A DNA stretch of 64,000 nucleotides from Muribaculaceae bacterium Isolate-037 (Harlan) (GCA_003762615.1 RIAZ01000002.1:186001-250000), one strand, 5' to 3'. Positions 47,272 to 56,254 are shown, counted from the first letter of the stretch. A program made the numbers and translations. The notes: generated from the letters alone by a model not told the origin.

Positions 47272-49344
47272 ATGAAACGCTTTCCTTATAAACTCAAATC
47301 ATTATTGGTGGCATTGATATGCCTACCTAATGCCCTGACCGCAATTGCCGACAACGGTCATAACCTATGGCTAAATGACTCTGACCGACACACCTCCCCG
47401 CAAGTCTCGATTACCGGAAAAAGAAACGACTCTCCCACACTACGCATAGCTGAGAATGAATTGAAACGCATCGGCTGGGAGGGTGCGACCACGTTCGACA
47501 CCGGGAAACGTGATATGCCGGAAGGGGCATACTCAATCATGCGTACCGGCGGAGGAGCCACCACAATATCCGCATCCTCACCCATAGGCGTGCTTTACGC
47601 CGTATATGAACTTGACCGCATGATGCGCTGTCAGCAGGATATTCTAAATATCAACGTGAAGGAATCGCCTGCCTACAGATACCGTGTGCTCAACCATTGG
47701 GATAATCCCGACGGCACAATCGAACGCGGCTATGCCGGATTCTCTATATGGAAATGGGACGAATTGCCGGATGTAGTCTCCCCCCGTTATGAGGAATATG
47801 CACGTGCGTGTGCCTCCGTAGGTATAAATGCCTCCGTTCTCAACAACGTGAATGCAAAACCGATAATCCTCTCTGATGAATATCTCTCCAAGATAAAGGT
47901 AATAGCCGATCAGTTCCGTCCTTACGGCGTGAAAGTATTCCTTTCTGTGAATTTCGCATCGCCTAAAGTATTGGGAGGATTAGCCACCGCCGACCCTTTC
48001 GACAAGGAAGTGAAAGCATGGTGGAAGGCAAAAGCGAAAGAGATCTATTCCCTTATTCCTGATTTCGGTGGATTCCTTGTGAAAGCCAACAGTGAGGGTG
48101 AGGCAGGACCTTGCGACTACGGGCGCACCCACGTTGACGGCGCCAACATGCTTGCCGACGCCCTGCGCCCTCATGGAGGCATTGTGATGTGGCGTGCATT
48201 CGTATATGCCCCCTCCAGCCCCGACCGCGTGATGCAGGCATACGATGAGTTCAAGCCATTTGACGGCAAGTTTAAGGACAACGTGATCATTCAGGTGAAG
48301 AACGGTCCGATAGATTTCCAACCACGCGAGCCATTCAGCCCCCTGTTCGGAAGTATGCCCAAGACAAATCTGATGGTGGAGTTCCAGATAACTCAGGAAT
48401 ATCTTGGTGCGTCAAACCATCTTTGCTATCTCGCTCCGCTATTCAAGGAGACTCTTGATGCCGACACCCACAGGATGCCTGCCAAGTCAACGATAAAGGA
48501 GATCACTGCGTCAAACGACCGTCTGTCGGCTATCGCCGGAGTCGCAAACATCGGAGATGACCCCAACTGGTGCGGACATCTGTTTGCCCAATCAAACTGG
48601 TATGCCTTCGGACGCCTTGCCTGGAATCCCGACATGAAAGCTGATGAAATAGCCGCTGAATGGCTAAAGCTCACGCTATCTGCCGACCCGGCATTCGTAA
48701 GCCCTATGACCCACCTCATGATGGAAAGCCGCGAAGCCGTGGTGAACTACATGATGCCCATGGGACTACACCATATCTTCGCACGCGACCATCACTACGG
48801 ACCCGCTCCATGGTTTGAGATGCCCGACATGAGACGCGACTGGACTGCCACTTACTATCACCAGGCAGATGCCGACGGCATAGGATTTGACAGAACTATG
48901 GCGACAGGATCAGGCGCGACATCTCAATATGCCGAGCCTATACGCTTAATGTTTGAAAATAAGGCGACTTGTCCGGATAAGTATCTACTATGGTTTCATC
49001 ATGTGGCATGGACCGACAAGACACAAAACGGTCTGACTCTATGGGAGGATATATGCCGCCATTATGACAAAGGTCTGCAACAAGCCCGACAATTCCAGAT
49101 AGCTTGGGACAAAATGCGCCCATACGTCGATAGCGAGAAGTTTGCCCATGTAGGCGACAAACTGAAGATTCAGACTCACGATGCGCAATGGTGGAAAGAT
49201 GCCTGTCTGCTATATTTCCAGAGCATCAACCATCTGCCATTCCCCGACGATATGGAACGTCCGGTATATGATCTTGACAGATTAAAGAAGGTGGATCTTC
49301 CCCTAAAACTGCATGGTTGCCCTACACGCGACATGTTGCCCTAA
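47272..49344 (+). CDS. Alpha-glucuronidase, GH67, secreted
   Basis: About 690-aa exported glycosidase that removes 4-O-methyl-glucuronic acid from xylo-oligosaccharides. Signal peptide KSLLVALICLPNALTAIA; then the GH67 N-terminal domain and barrel. Catalytic residues are visible: LVKANSEGEAGP (general-acid Glu), KFKDNVIIQVKNG (Asp) and QPREP (Glu), the standard GH67 set. The C-terminus runs to LPLKLHGCPTRDML, slightly unusual, and immediately beyond it is a broken tail of another gene, so the last few codons may be altered. Start at MKRFPYKLK; longer in-frame starts overlap rhodanese. Confidence 0.93.
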   Translation: MKRFPYKLKSLLVALICLPNALTAIADNGHNLWLNDSDRHTSPQVSITGKRNDSPTLRIAENELKRIGWEGATTFDTGKRDMPEGAYSIMRTGGGATTISASSPIGVLYAVYELDRMMRCQQDILNINVKESPAYRYRVLNHWDNPDGTIERGYAGFSIWKWDELPDVVSPRYEEYARACASVGINASVLNNVNAKPIILSDEYLSKIKVIADQFRPYGVKVFLSVNFASPKVLGGLATADPFDKEVKAWWKAKAKEIYSLIPDFGGFLVKANSEGEAGPCDYGRTHVDGANMLADALRPHGGIVMWRAFVYAPSSPDRVMQAYDEFKPFDGKFKDNVIIQVKNGPIDFQPREPFSPLFGSMPKTNLMVEFQITQEYLGASNHLCYLAPLFKETLDADTHRMPAKSTIKEITASNDRLSAIAGVANIGDDPNWCGHLFAQSNWYAFGRLAWNPDMKADEIAAEWLKLTLSADPAFVSPMTHLMMESREAVVNYMMPMGLHHIFARDHHYGPAPWFEMPDMRRDWTATYYHQADADGIGFDRTMATGSGATSQYAEPIRLMFENKATCPDKYLLWFHHVAWTDKTQNGLTLWEDICRHYDKGLQQARQFQIAWDKMRPYVDSEKFAHVGDKLKIQTHDAQWWKDACLLYFQSINHLPFPDDMERPVYDLDRLKKVDLPLKLHGCPTRDMLP

Positions 49345-49462
49345 CGTATTCAACAACGGCACCGTGGTCGGCGTGCTTGACATTGACAGCGAATTTCTAT
49401 CCACGTTTGATGCTACCGATGCCGAATGGCTTGAAAAGATTGCCGCGCTCATCGCGATATGA
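49343..49462 (+). pseudogene. Remnant tail of a free-methionine-R-sulfoxide reductase (GAF) gene
   Basis: A frame just past the GH67 stop reads NVFNNGTVVGVLDIDSEF, LSTFDATDAEWLEKIAALI, the conserved C-terminal end of fRMsr (MsrC, GAF-domain) proteins. Only about 40 residues remain, with no upstream catalytic cysteines. Its TGA overlaps the end of convergent cobQ. A deletion has removed the rest of the gene. Confidence 0.78.
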
Positions 49463-50927
49463 TATCATACAACTGGGGAATATCCACGTATTCCCTTATC
49501 CTATCAGCGAGTAGATCATATTGACGCTCCTTAAACTCTCGGTAATCCTCTGCTTCCGACTCGGCAGAATCCTTCATATACGGTCGAAGCAGATAATCGA
49601 TCACCTCCTTATTATCCAAGATGCCATGCAGGTAGGTGCCGAAACATCTCTCTCCAACCATGCAACCCTCCGCAGATCCATCTTCCAATATATTGACGGC
49701 ATGACATTCCCCCACCGGGAGCGTCGTGCCGGCATGTATTTCATACCCTTTGTTTATGCAATCCCCATTCATAAACCGGAAATTGATCTGACGTGTGGTC
49801 TTATCTGACGTGATCTCTGTTTTTACCGGAAGAATACCCAATCCGGGTAAAAATCGAATATCTCCCTCTACGTTATGCGGATCGCTCACCTCCACACCCA
49901 TCATCTGATAACCTCCACATATCCCTATGACTGTCTTCCCTTCCTCGTATGCTTTCACCACTGCCTGTGCCATACCCGACTTACGGATATGGTATAAATC
50001 ATCAATCGTGGATTTCGTGCCGGGAATAATCACTATGTCCGCTTCCGAGATATCCTCCGGATTGACGGCATAGTATAATCTCACATCAGGCATACGTTCC
50101 AACATATCAAAGTCGGTATAATTGGAAATATGCTTCAGAAGCACAACTGCAATCCTCACTTTCCCTTCCCCGTTTCCCGTCTTATTCTTAATCTTAAGAG
50201 CCACGGAATCCTCCTCCTCAATATAGACATCATCCATATATGGCACCACTCCTATGACCGGAACTCCACATATCTCCTCCATCAATCTCCTTCCGGACTT
50301 AAATAGGCTCATATCTCCCCGGAATTTATTGATTATTATCCCTTTTATCCGTCTTCTGTCCTCCTCCGACTGCAACATTATTGACCCGTAGGCACTCGCA
50401 AAGACTCCACCACGGTCAATATCCGCCACGAGTATCACTTTCGCATCGGCATAAGCCGCCATCGACATATTGACAATATCCCTTTTCCGCAGGTTAAGTT
50501 CAGAGATACTTCCCGCCCCCTCCATCACAATCGGGTTATACTGTTGCGACAAGCGGTCGTATGCCAAATGTGCCACATCGCGCAAGAAATCCTTACCGTC
50601 TGTCGAAAAATATGTCTTAGCATCCGTATTACCATACGGACGACCGTTTACAATCACCTGCGAACGCAACTCACCCGACGGCTTCAACAGAATCGGGTTC
50701 ATGTCAGTGGTGCATTCCAATCCGGCTGCCTCCGCCTGAACAGCCTGCGCCCGTCCTATCTCCTTGCCGTCAGGCGTGGCATAAGAATTAAGTGCCATAT
50801 TCTGTGCCTTAAAAGGTGCCGGAGCATAACCATCCTGACGAAATATACGGCACAGTCCTGTCGCAATCATACTTTTCCCAACGTCGCTACCAGTCCCGAC
50901 AAACATGACCGATGATAATTTTTCCAT
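49449..50927 (-). CDS. cobQ: Cobyric acid synthase
   Basis: 492-aa glutamine-dependent amidotransferase that amidates adenosyl-cobyrinic acid a,c-diamide at four positions late in B12 synthesis. N-terminal P-loop domain MFVGTGSDVGKS, FKAQNMALNSY; VMEGAGSISELNL; C-terminal class I glutaminase with catalytic Cys in VIGICGGYQMMG and the His in GTYLHGILDN. Complete length. Other cob genes are not in the window. No cobalamin riboswitch fits the short 86-base upstream gap. Cobalamin is needed by the mutase at the window start. Confidence 0.96.
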   Translation of the reverse strand: MEKLSSVMFVGTGSDVGKSMIATGLCRIFRQDGYAPAPFKAQNMALNSYATPDGKEIGRAQAVQAEAAGLECTTDMNPILLKPSGELRSQVIVNGRPYGNTDAKTYFSTDGKDFLRDVAHLAYDRLSQQYNPIVMEGAGSISELNLRKRDIVNMSMAAYADAKVILVADIDRGGVFASAYGSIMLQSEEDRRRIKGIIINKFRGDMSLFKSGRRLMEEICGVPVIGVVPYMDDVYIEEEDSVALKIKNKTGNGEGKVRIAVVLLKHISNYTDFDMLERMPDVRLYYAVNPEDISEADIVIIPGTKSTIDDLYHIRKSGMAQAVVKAYEEGKTVIGICGGYQMMGVEVSDPHNVEGDIRFLPGLGILPVKTEITSDKTTRQINFRFMNGDCINKGYEIHAGTTLPVGECHAVNILEDGSAEGCMVGERCFGTYLHGILDNKEVIDYLLRPYMKDSAESEAEDYREFKERQYDLLADRIREYVDIPQLYDIISR

Positions 50928-51013
50928 TGTTACAATATATAATTCAGTCGTATTATTATGCTGTGATTACTTGATTTATGAGTTTAACGTAGTTTATGTG
51001 GATTTATTGACTT

Positions 51014-51487
51014 TCATACTTCGTCTCCTTCCTCGTCAATACGATTTACTTTCCAATAGCCGGACTTGTTACTGCCGATACGTTCAATGACAGCAAGTTT
51101 GCGAAGAGTGGCTATATGGTTGCGAACCATACGCCCACTTATTCCTAATGCTTCACCTATGAGGTCGGCACTTGCTCCGGGAGTATTGTTAAGAAGAGAT
51201 GCTATATGCCAGGCTACCTCCGATACTTGTGGATATTGTGAACGGATTTTATTGGGAAATATATTAGGAATATTATTAGGAAATTTACCTTGAAGTTTAA
51301 TAGGAACAAACTCTACTGCATTATTAACATTATCAGCTTCACCACGAGTTAGTGCAGCGAGGACTTCGCCGAGCATAAACTCAATGAATGGGGTTGACTC
51401 TCCGGCAGAAGTCGATGCTGCTATGGCATCATAATAGGCTTGTTGATTGGCGAGAGTTATTCTCTTCGGAGTCGTATTATATTGCAA
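51014..51487 (-). pseudogene. C-terminal remnant of a Fic-family gene with winged helix
   Basis: The frame contains QAYYDAIAASTSAGESTPFIEFMLGEVLAAL, the end of the Fic domain as found in Bacteroides Fic proteins, and then a winged-helix segment (WHIASLLNNTPGASADLIGEALGISGRMVRNHIATL). The upstream Fic core with HPFxxGNGR is absent; an in-frame stop occurs 26 codons upstream. The apparent start is TTG. Either a 5'-truncated relic or a stand-alone winged-helix protein; truncation is favoured. Confidence 0.65.
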
Positions 51488-51665
51488 AGATATATTAAAA
51501 TTAGAGTTAATCTGACATTTCGCATGATTTTTTGAAGGTCTGATTGATTGTCTTAAAAAATCCTTTCACATTGCCGTTATTGTCGGATTTACCCAAATTT
51601 ATTATTTTTGCAGTCTGAAACGTTTCAAATGAAGCATTATTGAAATTATTCAACCAGACAAGCAT

Positions 51666-51684
51666 TGAAGTTTAGACAACTTCA
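51666..51684. repeat. TGAAGTT/AACTTCA hairpin, copy 3
   Basis: TGAAGTTTAGACAACTTCA, exact reverse complement of copy 1. It flanks the left end of the heptamer element. Confidence 0.75.
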
Positions 51685-51699
51685 GTATTTCACTTAAAT

Positions 51700-51803
51700 G
51701 GTTTAAGGTTTAATGTTTATGGTTTATGATCATTAAATTTTGTATAATGAAAAGATTCGTGGATTTTCGTGAATCTTAAACCTTAAACTATAAACTTTAA
51801 ACC
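51700..51803. repeat. TTTA-heptamer element, copy A
   Basis: Left arm GGTTTAAGGTTTAATG... and right arm ...CTTAAACCTTAAAC are inverted arrays of TTTANNG heptamers around a 21-base core starting TTGTATAATG (51740-51760). Copy B at 56232 has the same core in the opposite orientation. Confidence 0.75.
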
Positions 51804-51805
51804 AC

Positions 51806-51829
51806 TGAAGTGCAGCTTGCGAAACTTCA
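51806..51829. repeat. TGAAGT/ACTTCA hairpin, copy 4
   Basis: TGAAGT, GCAGCTTGCGAA loop, ACTTCA; diverged member right of the heptamer element. Confidence 0.55.
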
Positions 51830-51846
51830 GTCACTAATTATAAATC

Positions 51847-52599
51847 ATGAATGTATCTGTATTGCATTTCAGCCCCACAGGGGGCACTCTGAAATGTGCA
51901 AAAATTATGGCATGTGCCCTGACAGAGACTCCGAATTTCATTGACCTTTCCAATCATGAATTTTCGGGAGCATCTTTCGGAGAGGATGATCTCGTGATCA
52001 TTGCCGTTCCATCTTTCGGAGGAAGGGTCCCGCCCACTGCTGCCGAACGATTGAAACTTCTAACCGGAAACGGTGCAATAGCTGTACTGATGACAGTATA
52101 TGGCAACCGCGAATTTGAGGATACTTTAGTGGAATTGGAAGACTTGACAAAAGAACGGGATTTCAATATCATAGCTGCCGTAGCTGCCGTGGCGCAGCAC
52201 TCCATAGTCAATTCAATAGCCACCGACCGTCCCGACACAAAAGACAGCCTTATCCTTGCAATGTTTGCCAAGAAACTGAAAGAGAAAATCAGCAAGGAGA
52301 ATCTCAAGTCACCGAAGATTCCCGGTAACCGTCCCTATCGCAAACTCGGATCATGGTTCAAACCCAAGACTTCCCGCTCATGCAACAAATGCGGACTATG
52401 CGCCAAAGAATGTCCCGTAGGGGCAATATCTATGGATTCTCCAAAGAAAGTGGATAAGAAATTGTGCATCGGTTGCATGAGATGCGTGAGTATATGTCCA
52501 TCCCATTCAAAACATCTTTCATGGTTTATAATGTGGATGGCAAAACGCAAACTCACCAAACTATGCATTGAGAGAAAAGAACCGAGACTATATCTGTGA
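51847..52599 (+). CDS. EFR1-type flavodoxin/ferredoxin fusion protein
   Basis: 250-aa redox protein: N-terminal flavodoxin-like domain (LHFSPTGGTLKCAKIMACAL; VIIAVPSFGGRVPPTAAERL) followed by two [4Fe-4S] ferredoxin motifs, CNKCGLCAKECP and CIGCMRCVSICP, after residue ~180. Matches the EFR1 family of anaerobes. Moves electrons between a flavin and clusters; physiological partner unknown. It follows the repeat-rich spacer. Confidence 0.92.
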   Translation: MNVSVLHFSPTGGTLKCAKIMACALTETPNFIDLSNHEFSGASFGEDDLVIIAVPSFGGRVPPTAAERLKLLTGNGAIAVLMTVYGNREFEDTLVELEDLTKERDFNIIAAVAAVAQHSIVNSIATDRPDTKDSLILAMFAKKLKEKISKENLKSPKIPGNRPYRKLGSWFKPKTSRSCNKCGLCAKECPVGAISMDSPKKVDKKLCIGCMRCVSICPSHSKHLSWFIMWMAKRKLTKLCIERKEPRLYL

Positions 52600-52668
52600 A
52601 GTTTTTTGAAAATTTTTTCTTTTTTCGTGCAAGGTTTTCAACTAATACGGATTTAGAAGGCAGAAGTT

Positions 52669-52849
52669 AGTAATCGTAAAAAAATAAGTTGTGAAAGTTT
52701 GGCGCATATTTCCGAGGGATTTCGGAGTAAGGAAGATGGAGCATAGCGGGCTATGCGACTGATTCCGCGCTCCGAAAGCACCGGAAAGATGCTGCCACAA
52801 GAAAAAATTTACATTTATAACTTTAACAAGTTATTTTTTGAAGATTACT
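52669..52849. repeat. MITE-like element, long copy (181 bp)
   Basis: Ends AGTAATCGTAAAAAAATAAG and CTTGTT...AAGATTACT form ~30-bp imperfect terminal inverted repeats. The inside holds GCATAGC/GCTATGC and CGGAG.../...CTCCG hairpins. The shorter copy is at 55590. No coding capacity. Confidence 0.85.
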
Positions 52850-52896
52850 TAATCAAAACTTCTACATCATGATCTGAAAACCATATAATTCTTTTT

Positions 52897-53628
52897 ATGA
52901 AAAAAGCAAAACTTCTAATCTCTTCCATCCTCTTGATGGCATCATCCGTAGCATTCCAATCATGCAGCAGCGATGACAACGATTCCTGGGACATGTACCG
53001 TCCCACCGCTCTTGTGACAGTATGTCCCACTTCTGACGGCGGCTTCATAATGCAGCTCGACAACAACACCACCCTCTACCCTACAAATATGGATAAATCC
53101 CCATACGGCTCAAAAGAGGTAAGGGCTTTGGTGAACTATGATGAAGACAACCTGGAGAAAAGCGACCGTAAGGATGTGCATGTAAACTGGATTGACAGCA
53201 TTCGCACAAAATTTCCGGAGATATACATTGACGAGACCAGCAACGATAAGTTTGGAAATGATCCCGTCGAGATTGTCAACGACTGGGTGACTGTAGCAGA
53301 AGACGGCTATCTCACCATGCGACTGAGAGCCCTCTGGGGAAACAACAGCAAACCTCACTCTTTCCACCTCGTGTCAGGAAAGAATCCGGAAGATCCGTTC
53401 GAGCTTGAACTACGCCACAACAACAACGGCGATATCGGCAATAATCTCGGGGATATTTTGATTGCTTTCAATCTGAATGAACTCCCACGCAACGGATCTG
53501 ACAACGTGAAACTGAAGATCCATTGGAAATCGTTCCAAGGCGACAAATCTCATGAATTTGATCTCGCTCTTCGTCATATCACGATTGACGACATAAAGGA
53601 TATTCTCCCTGCAAGTATGATAAAATAA
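52897..53628 (+). CDS. NigD-like lipoprotein
   Basis: 243-aa NigD-type lipoprotein typical of Bacteroidetes. Signal ISSILLMASSVAFQSC with lipobox (Cys about residue 23), then SSDDNDSWDMYRPTALVTV and a beta-rich fold ending in HEFDLALRHI. The name comes from a Prevotella nigrescin locus; general function unknown. A MITE-like element sits 48 bases upstream of the ATG. Confidence 0.9.
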   Translation: MKKAKLLISSILLMASSVAFQSCSSDDNDSWDMYRPTALVTVCPTSDGGFIMQLDNNTTLYPTNMDKSPYGSKEVRALVNYDEDNLEKSDRKDVHVNWIDSIRTKFPEIYIDETSNDKFGNDPVEIVNDWVTVAEDGYLTMRLRALWGNNSKPHSFHLVSGKNPEDPFELELRHNNNGDIGNNLGDILIAFNLNELPRNGSDNVKLKIHWKSFQGDKSHEFDLALRHITIDDIKDILPASMIK

Positions 53629-53673
53629 GATAATCTCTTGGCAGATTGAGGGATACACCCTCATAATCGACTC

Positions 53674-53709
53674 TTATAGGTGGCGCACAAGAACGTGTGC
53701 CACCTATAA
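53674..53709 (+). terminator. Hairpin between NigD and sigma factor genes
   Basis: TTATAGGTGGCGCAC pairs with GTGTGCCACCTATAA (one mismatch). Weak T tract, so may be an attenuator or processing site rather than a strong terminator. Confidence 0.6.
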
Positions 53710-53725
53710 AACTTTCCACTACACT

Positions 53726-54313
53726 ATGTCTACCACATCCTTAGATGAATCGGCTATGACCGAAGAGGATCTTCTCAACAACATACGATCCGGCAAGTCA
53801 ATGGCAGAGAAACTGATATATCGCAGATATGTCAGACATCTCTCTGCTATATGCTGTCGCTATATTCTTGATGAGGATGACGTTAAGGATGTGCTTCAGG
53901 AAAGTTTCATAAAGATATTCGACTCTATCGGAGATTTTCAATTCCGTGGTGAAGGTTCAATCAAGGCATGGGTATCAAAGATTGTGGTAAATGAGTCTCT
54001 GAAATTTCTGCGTAATAACACACGAATCAAATTCTCGCCACTATCGGAAAGCTTCGATAAGGAAGACCCCGACTATCACGATCCGGATATCGAGGGGATA
54101 CCCACCGACGTGATTTATAATCTGATCCGAAGACTGCCTGACGGATATAGGATGATTTTCAATCTATACGTGATAGAGGGGAAAAGCCACAAGGAGATTT
54201 CATCACTTCTCAATATCAAGGAGAGCACTTCTGCCTCCCAGCTTCATCGTGCAAAAGCTCAACTTGCCGAAAATATACGAAAATATCAACTTTCAATCCA
54301 AAAATCAGTATGA
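53726..54313 (+). CDS. ECF sigma-70 factor
   Basis: 195-aa extracytoplasmic-function sigma. Region 2 at ~25-100 (LIYRRYVRHLSAICCRYILDEDDVKDVLQESFIKIF, GSIKAWVSKIVVNESLKFLR), region 4 at ~120-185 (LPDGYRMIFNLYVIEGKSHKEISSLLNIKESTSASQLHRAK). Its stop overlaps the ATG of the next gene by 4 bases, indicating translational coupling with its presumed anti-sigma partner. Confidence 0.95.
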   Translation: MSTTSLDESAMTEEDLLNNIRSGKSMAEKLIYRRYVRHLSAICCRYILDEDDVKDVLQESFIKIFDSIGDFQFRGEGSIKAWVSKIVVNESLKFLRNNTRIKFSPLSESFDKEDPDYHDPDIEGIPTDVIYNLIRRLPDGYRMIFNLYVIEGKSHKEISSLLNIKESTSASQLHRAKAQLAENIRKYQLSIQKSV

Positions 54314-55590
54314 ACGATCCATGGCTTAATGAGATAAAAAAACGGATGTCGGATCTTGAAATCGACGAACCTTCCGGTCTATGGCACTCTATTGAGAGTC
54401 GCAGGATGACGTCTGTGGAGAATAATGCCCGTACTCCAATATATCGCCGCATATTATTGAGAGCGGCGGTGGCTGCCGTGCTATTGGCAACTGTCGTCAC
54501 CACCGGATTCTTCTTATTGAACGAAGATATCAGTCTCCCTAAAAAGAGTGTTATTGCAGACAATACCGGAAAAAGCAACGGGAATATCTCATCTGAAAAT
54601 GTGACTGTAAACTCCGTTACAAAGAATATCATGACGGAGGAGAATTACCTAACAGAAGAAATTGCAATGACGAAGGGAAATATCGGAATCTCCACAAATA
54701 CTGTAGATAAAACTACCGCCTCCATACTCCCTGCCGTATCCTCAGAACCCGGATTATCTGACATCATATCGCCCTGCGACAGCAATCAATCCGAAAATAC
54801 CGATTCCATCGCAACTGAATCCATACTGAAGAATGACCTCCCTAATTATCCGGCATACGCATATTCCGGGCAAATATCCAGCCCGACGGATAACAAACAT
54901 GGTGGGAACGGTATTCGTATCGGTCTTTTCGCTTCAGGCATAAGTTCATCCTCCGACAGCCGGACTGCCCAGATAAATGCCACCGATGCATCACTCGGAT
55001 ATGATGGTGCGGCATGGGAAGGCAGTCCCGTGCTCGGAATGCTCCTTTTCAACAAAGGGAACCGGACCACACGTAAGATTAAGCATCATCAGCCTGTCAC
55101 TTTCGGTCTTTCTGTCAGCTACGGACTGACACATAACCTTGACATTGAAAGCGGCATCACCTACTCCCGTCTGTCATCCGATTCCAGAGACGGCAGCGAA
55201 AAATATTACTATGTCGGGAATCAGACACTAAACTATATCGGCGTCCCCTTAAACATAAAATACAAATTCTTAACATGGAATTTCATTGACGTTTACGCCT
55301 CTGCCGGCACCCAGTTGCAAAAATGCGTCTCCGGAAAGATCGAGAAACGATACGTCATTGAAAACGTCACACAATCCTCCGAAACAGAGGATATCAATAT
55401 AAAGCCATTGCAATGGTCGGTTAATGCTGCTGTCGGCGTTCAATTCCGCATCAATGATTTCCTCGGAATATACGTGGAGCCGGGCGCCGGTTATTGGTTT
55501 GACAACAACTCTGACATCAGCACAATCTACAGCGACAAACCCATAAACTTTAACCTCAACGTCGGTGTACGCTTCAACGTCGGCAAATAA
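54310..55590 (+). CDS. Predicted anti-sigma / outer-membrane beta-barrel fusion
   Basis: 426-aa protein. Residues ~1-45 form a short cytoplasmic anti-sigma-like segment (NEIKKRMSDLEIDEPSGLW); residues ~50-72 one TM helix (LLRAAVAAVLLATVVTTGFFLL); ~75-215 a Ser/Thr/Asn-rich linker; the rest an OmpA/PorT-like 8-strand barrel (VTFGLSVSYGLTHNLDIESGITY ... FNLNVGVRFNVG). An inner-membrane helix joined to an outer-membrane barrel is unusual yet recurs in Bacteroidetes beside ECF sigma genes. Likely tethers or senses both membranes to release the sigma factor. A MITE begins within its stop codon. Confidence 0.82.
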   Translation: MNDPWLNEIKKRMSDLEIDEPSGLWHSIESRRMTSVENNARTPIYRRILLRAAVAAVLLATVVTTGFFLLNEDISLPKKSVIADNTGKSNGNISSENVTVNSVTKNIMTEENYLTEEIAMTKGNIGISTNTVDKTTASILPAVSSEPGLSDIISPCDSNQSENTDSIATESILKNDLPNYPAYAYSGQISSPTDNKHGGNGIRIGLFASGISSSSDSRTAQINATDASLGYDGAAWEGSPVLGMLLFNKGNRTTRKIKHHQPVTFGLSVSYGLTHNLDIESGITYSRLSSDSRDGSEKYYYVGNQTLNYIGVPLNIKYKFLTWNFIDVYASAGTQLQKCVSGKIEKRYVIENVTQSSETEDINIKPLQWSVNAAVGVQFRINDFLGIYVEPGAGYWFDNNSDISTIYSDKPINFNLNVGVRFNVGK

Positions 55591-55717
55591 GTAATCGTAA
55601 AAAAATAAGTTGTGAAAGTTTGGCGCATATTTCCTTACTCCGAAAGCACCGGAAAGATGCTGCCACAAGAAAAAATTTACATTTATAACTTTAACAAGTT
55701 ATTTTTTGAAGATTACT
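55590..55717. repeat. MITE-like element, short copy (128 bp)
   Basis: Same ends as the 52669 copy, with the middle shortened by ~55 bp; the surviving inner TTCCTTACTCCG is the reverse complement of CGGAGTAAGGAA in the long copy. Starts at the last base of the preceding stop codon. Confidence 0.85.
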
Positions 55718-55732
55718 AAACCGCTGCATATC

Positions 55733-56254
55733 ATGAACAGAATAATTACATCCATATATCATTCCCCTGCCGGAGATATGCTTCTCGGCTCGTATGACGG
55801 AAAACTCTGCCTCTGCGATTGGAATATCCCTACACGCCGCCCCGGCATAGATGGAAGGATAAGCCGTTATCTCAATACCGATTTCGTGGAGGGGAGATCC
55901 GACGTGATTGACCGCACCATAATCCAACTGGATGAATATTTCACCCGACAGCGCACTACGTTTGACATTCCCCTCCTCTTCTGCGGATCCGAATTTCAGT
56001 GCCGGGTGTGGAACGAACTCCTGAATATCCCATACGGAGACACCGCATCCTACAAGGAACTGGCACAGAAAATCAGTAATCCGGATGCAGTGAGAGCTGT
56101 GGCGTCTGCCAATGCCTCCAACGCAATATCCATACTTGTGCCATGTCATCGCGTGATAGGGAGCAACGGCAAACTCACCGGTTACGCCGGCGGACTGGAA
56201 GCCAAAAGATTACTCCTTGACCTGGAATCGAGGTTTATAGTTTATAGTTTATAG
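55733..56254 (+). CDS. ogt: Methylated-DNA-protein-cysteine methyltransferase
   Basis: About 173-aa suicide DNA repair protein that removes O6-methylguanine. Active-site motif VPCHRVIGSNGKLTGYAGG around residue 142; upstream IPYGDTASYKELAQKISNP. Length is normal. The last residues (RFIVYSL) and the stop codon are written by the start of a TTTATAG heptamer array, so the native C-terminal end has been changed. The chosen ATG follows the MITE; an earlier TTG lies inside it. Confidence 0.95.
   Translation: MNRIITSIYHSPAGDMLLGSYDGKLCLCDWNIPTRRPGIDGRISRYLNTDFVEGRSDVIDRTIIQLDEYFTRQRTTFDIPLLFCGSEFQCRVWNELLNIPYGDTASYKELAQKISNPDAVRAVASANASNAISILVPCHRVIGSNGKLTGYAGGLEAKRLLLDLESRFIVYSL

Larger units (their letters stand above)
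51488..51846. other. Repeat-filled intergenic region
   Basis: No gene. Contains two TGAAGTT-type hairpins flanking a heptamer-repeat element; all described separately. A TATTTTTG around 51601 may be a -7 box. Confidence 0.6.

Noticed and set aside
50928..51013. Cobalamin riboswitch upstream of cobQ
   Set aside because: The spacer is 86 bases and lacks the B12-box-like conserved sequence, too short for the full aptamer.
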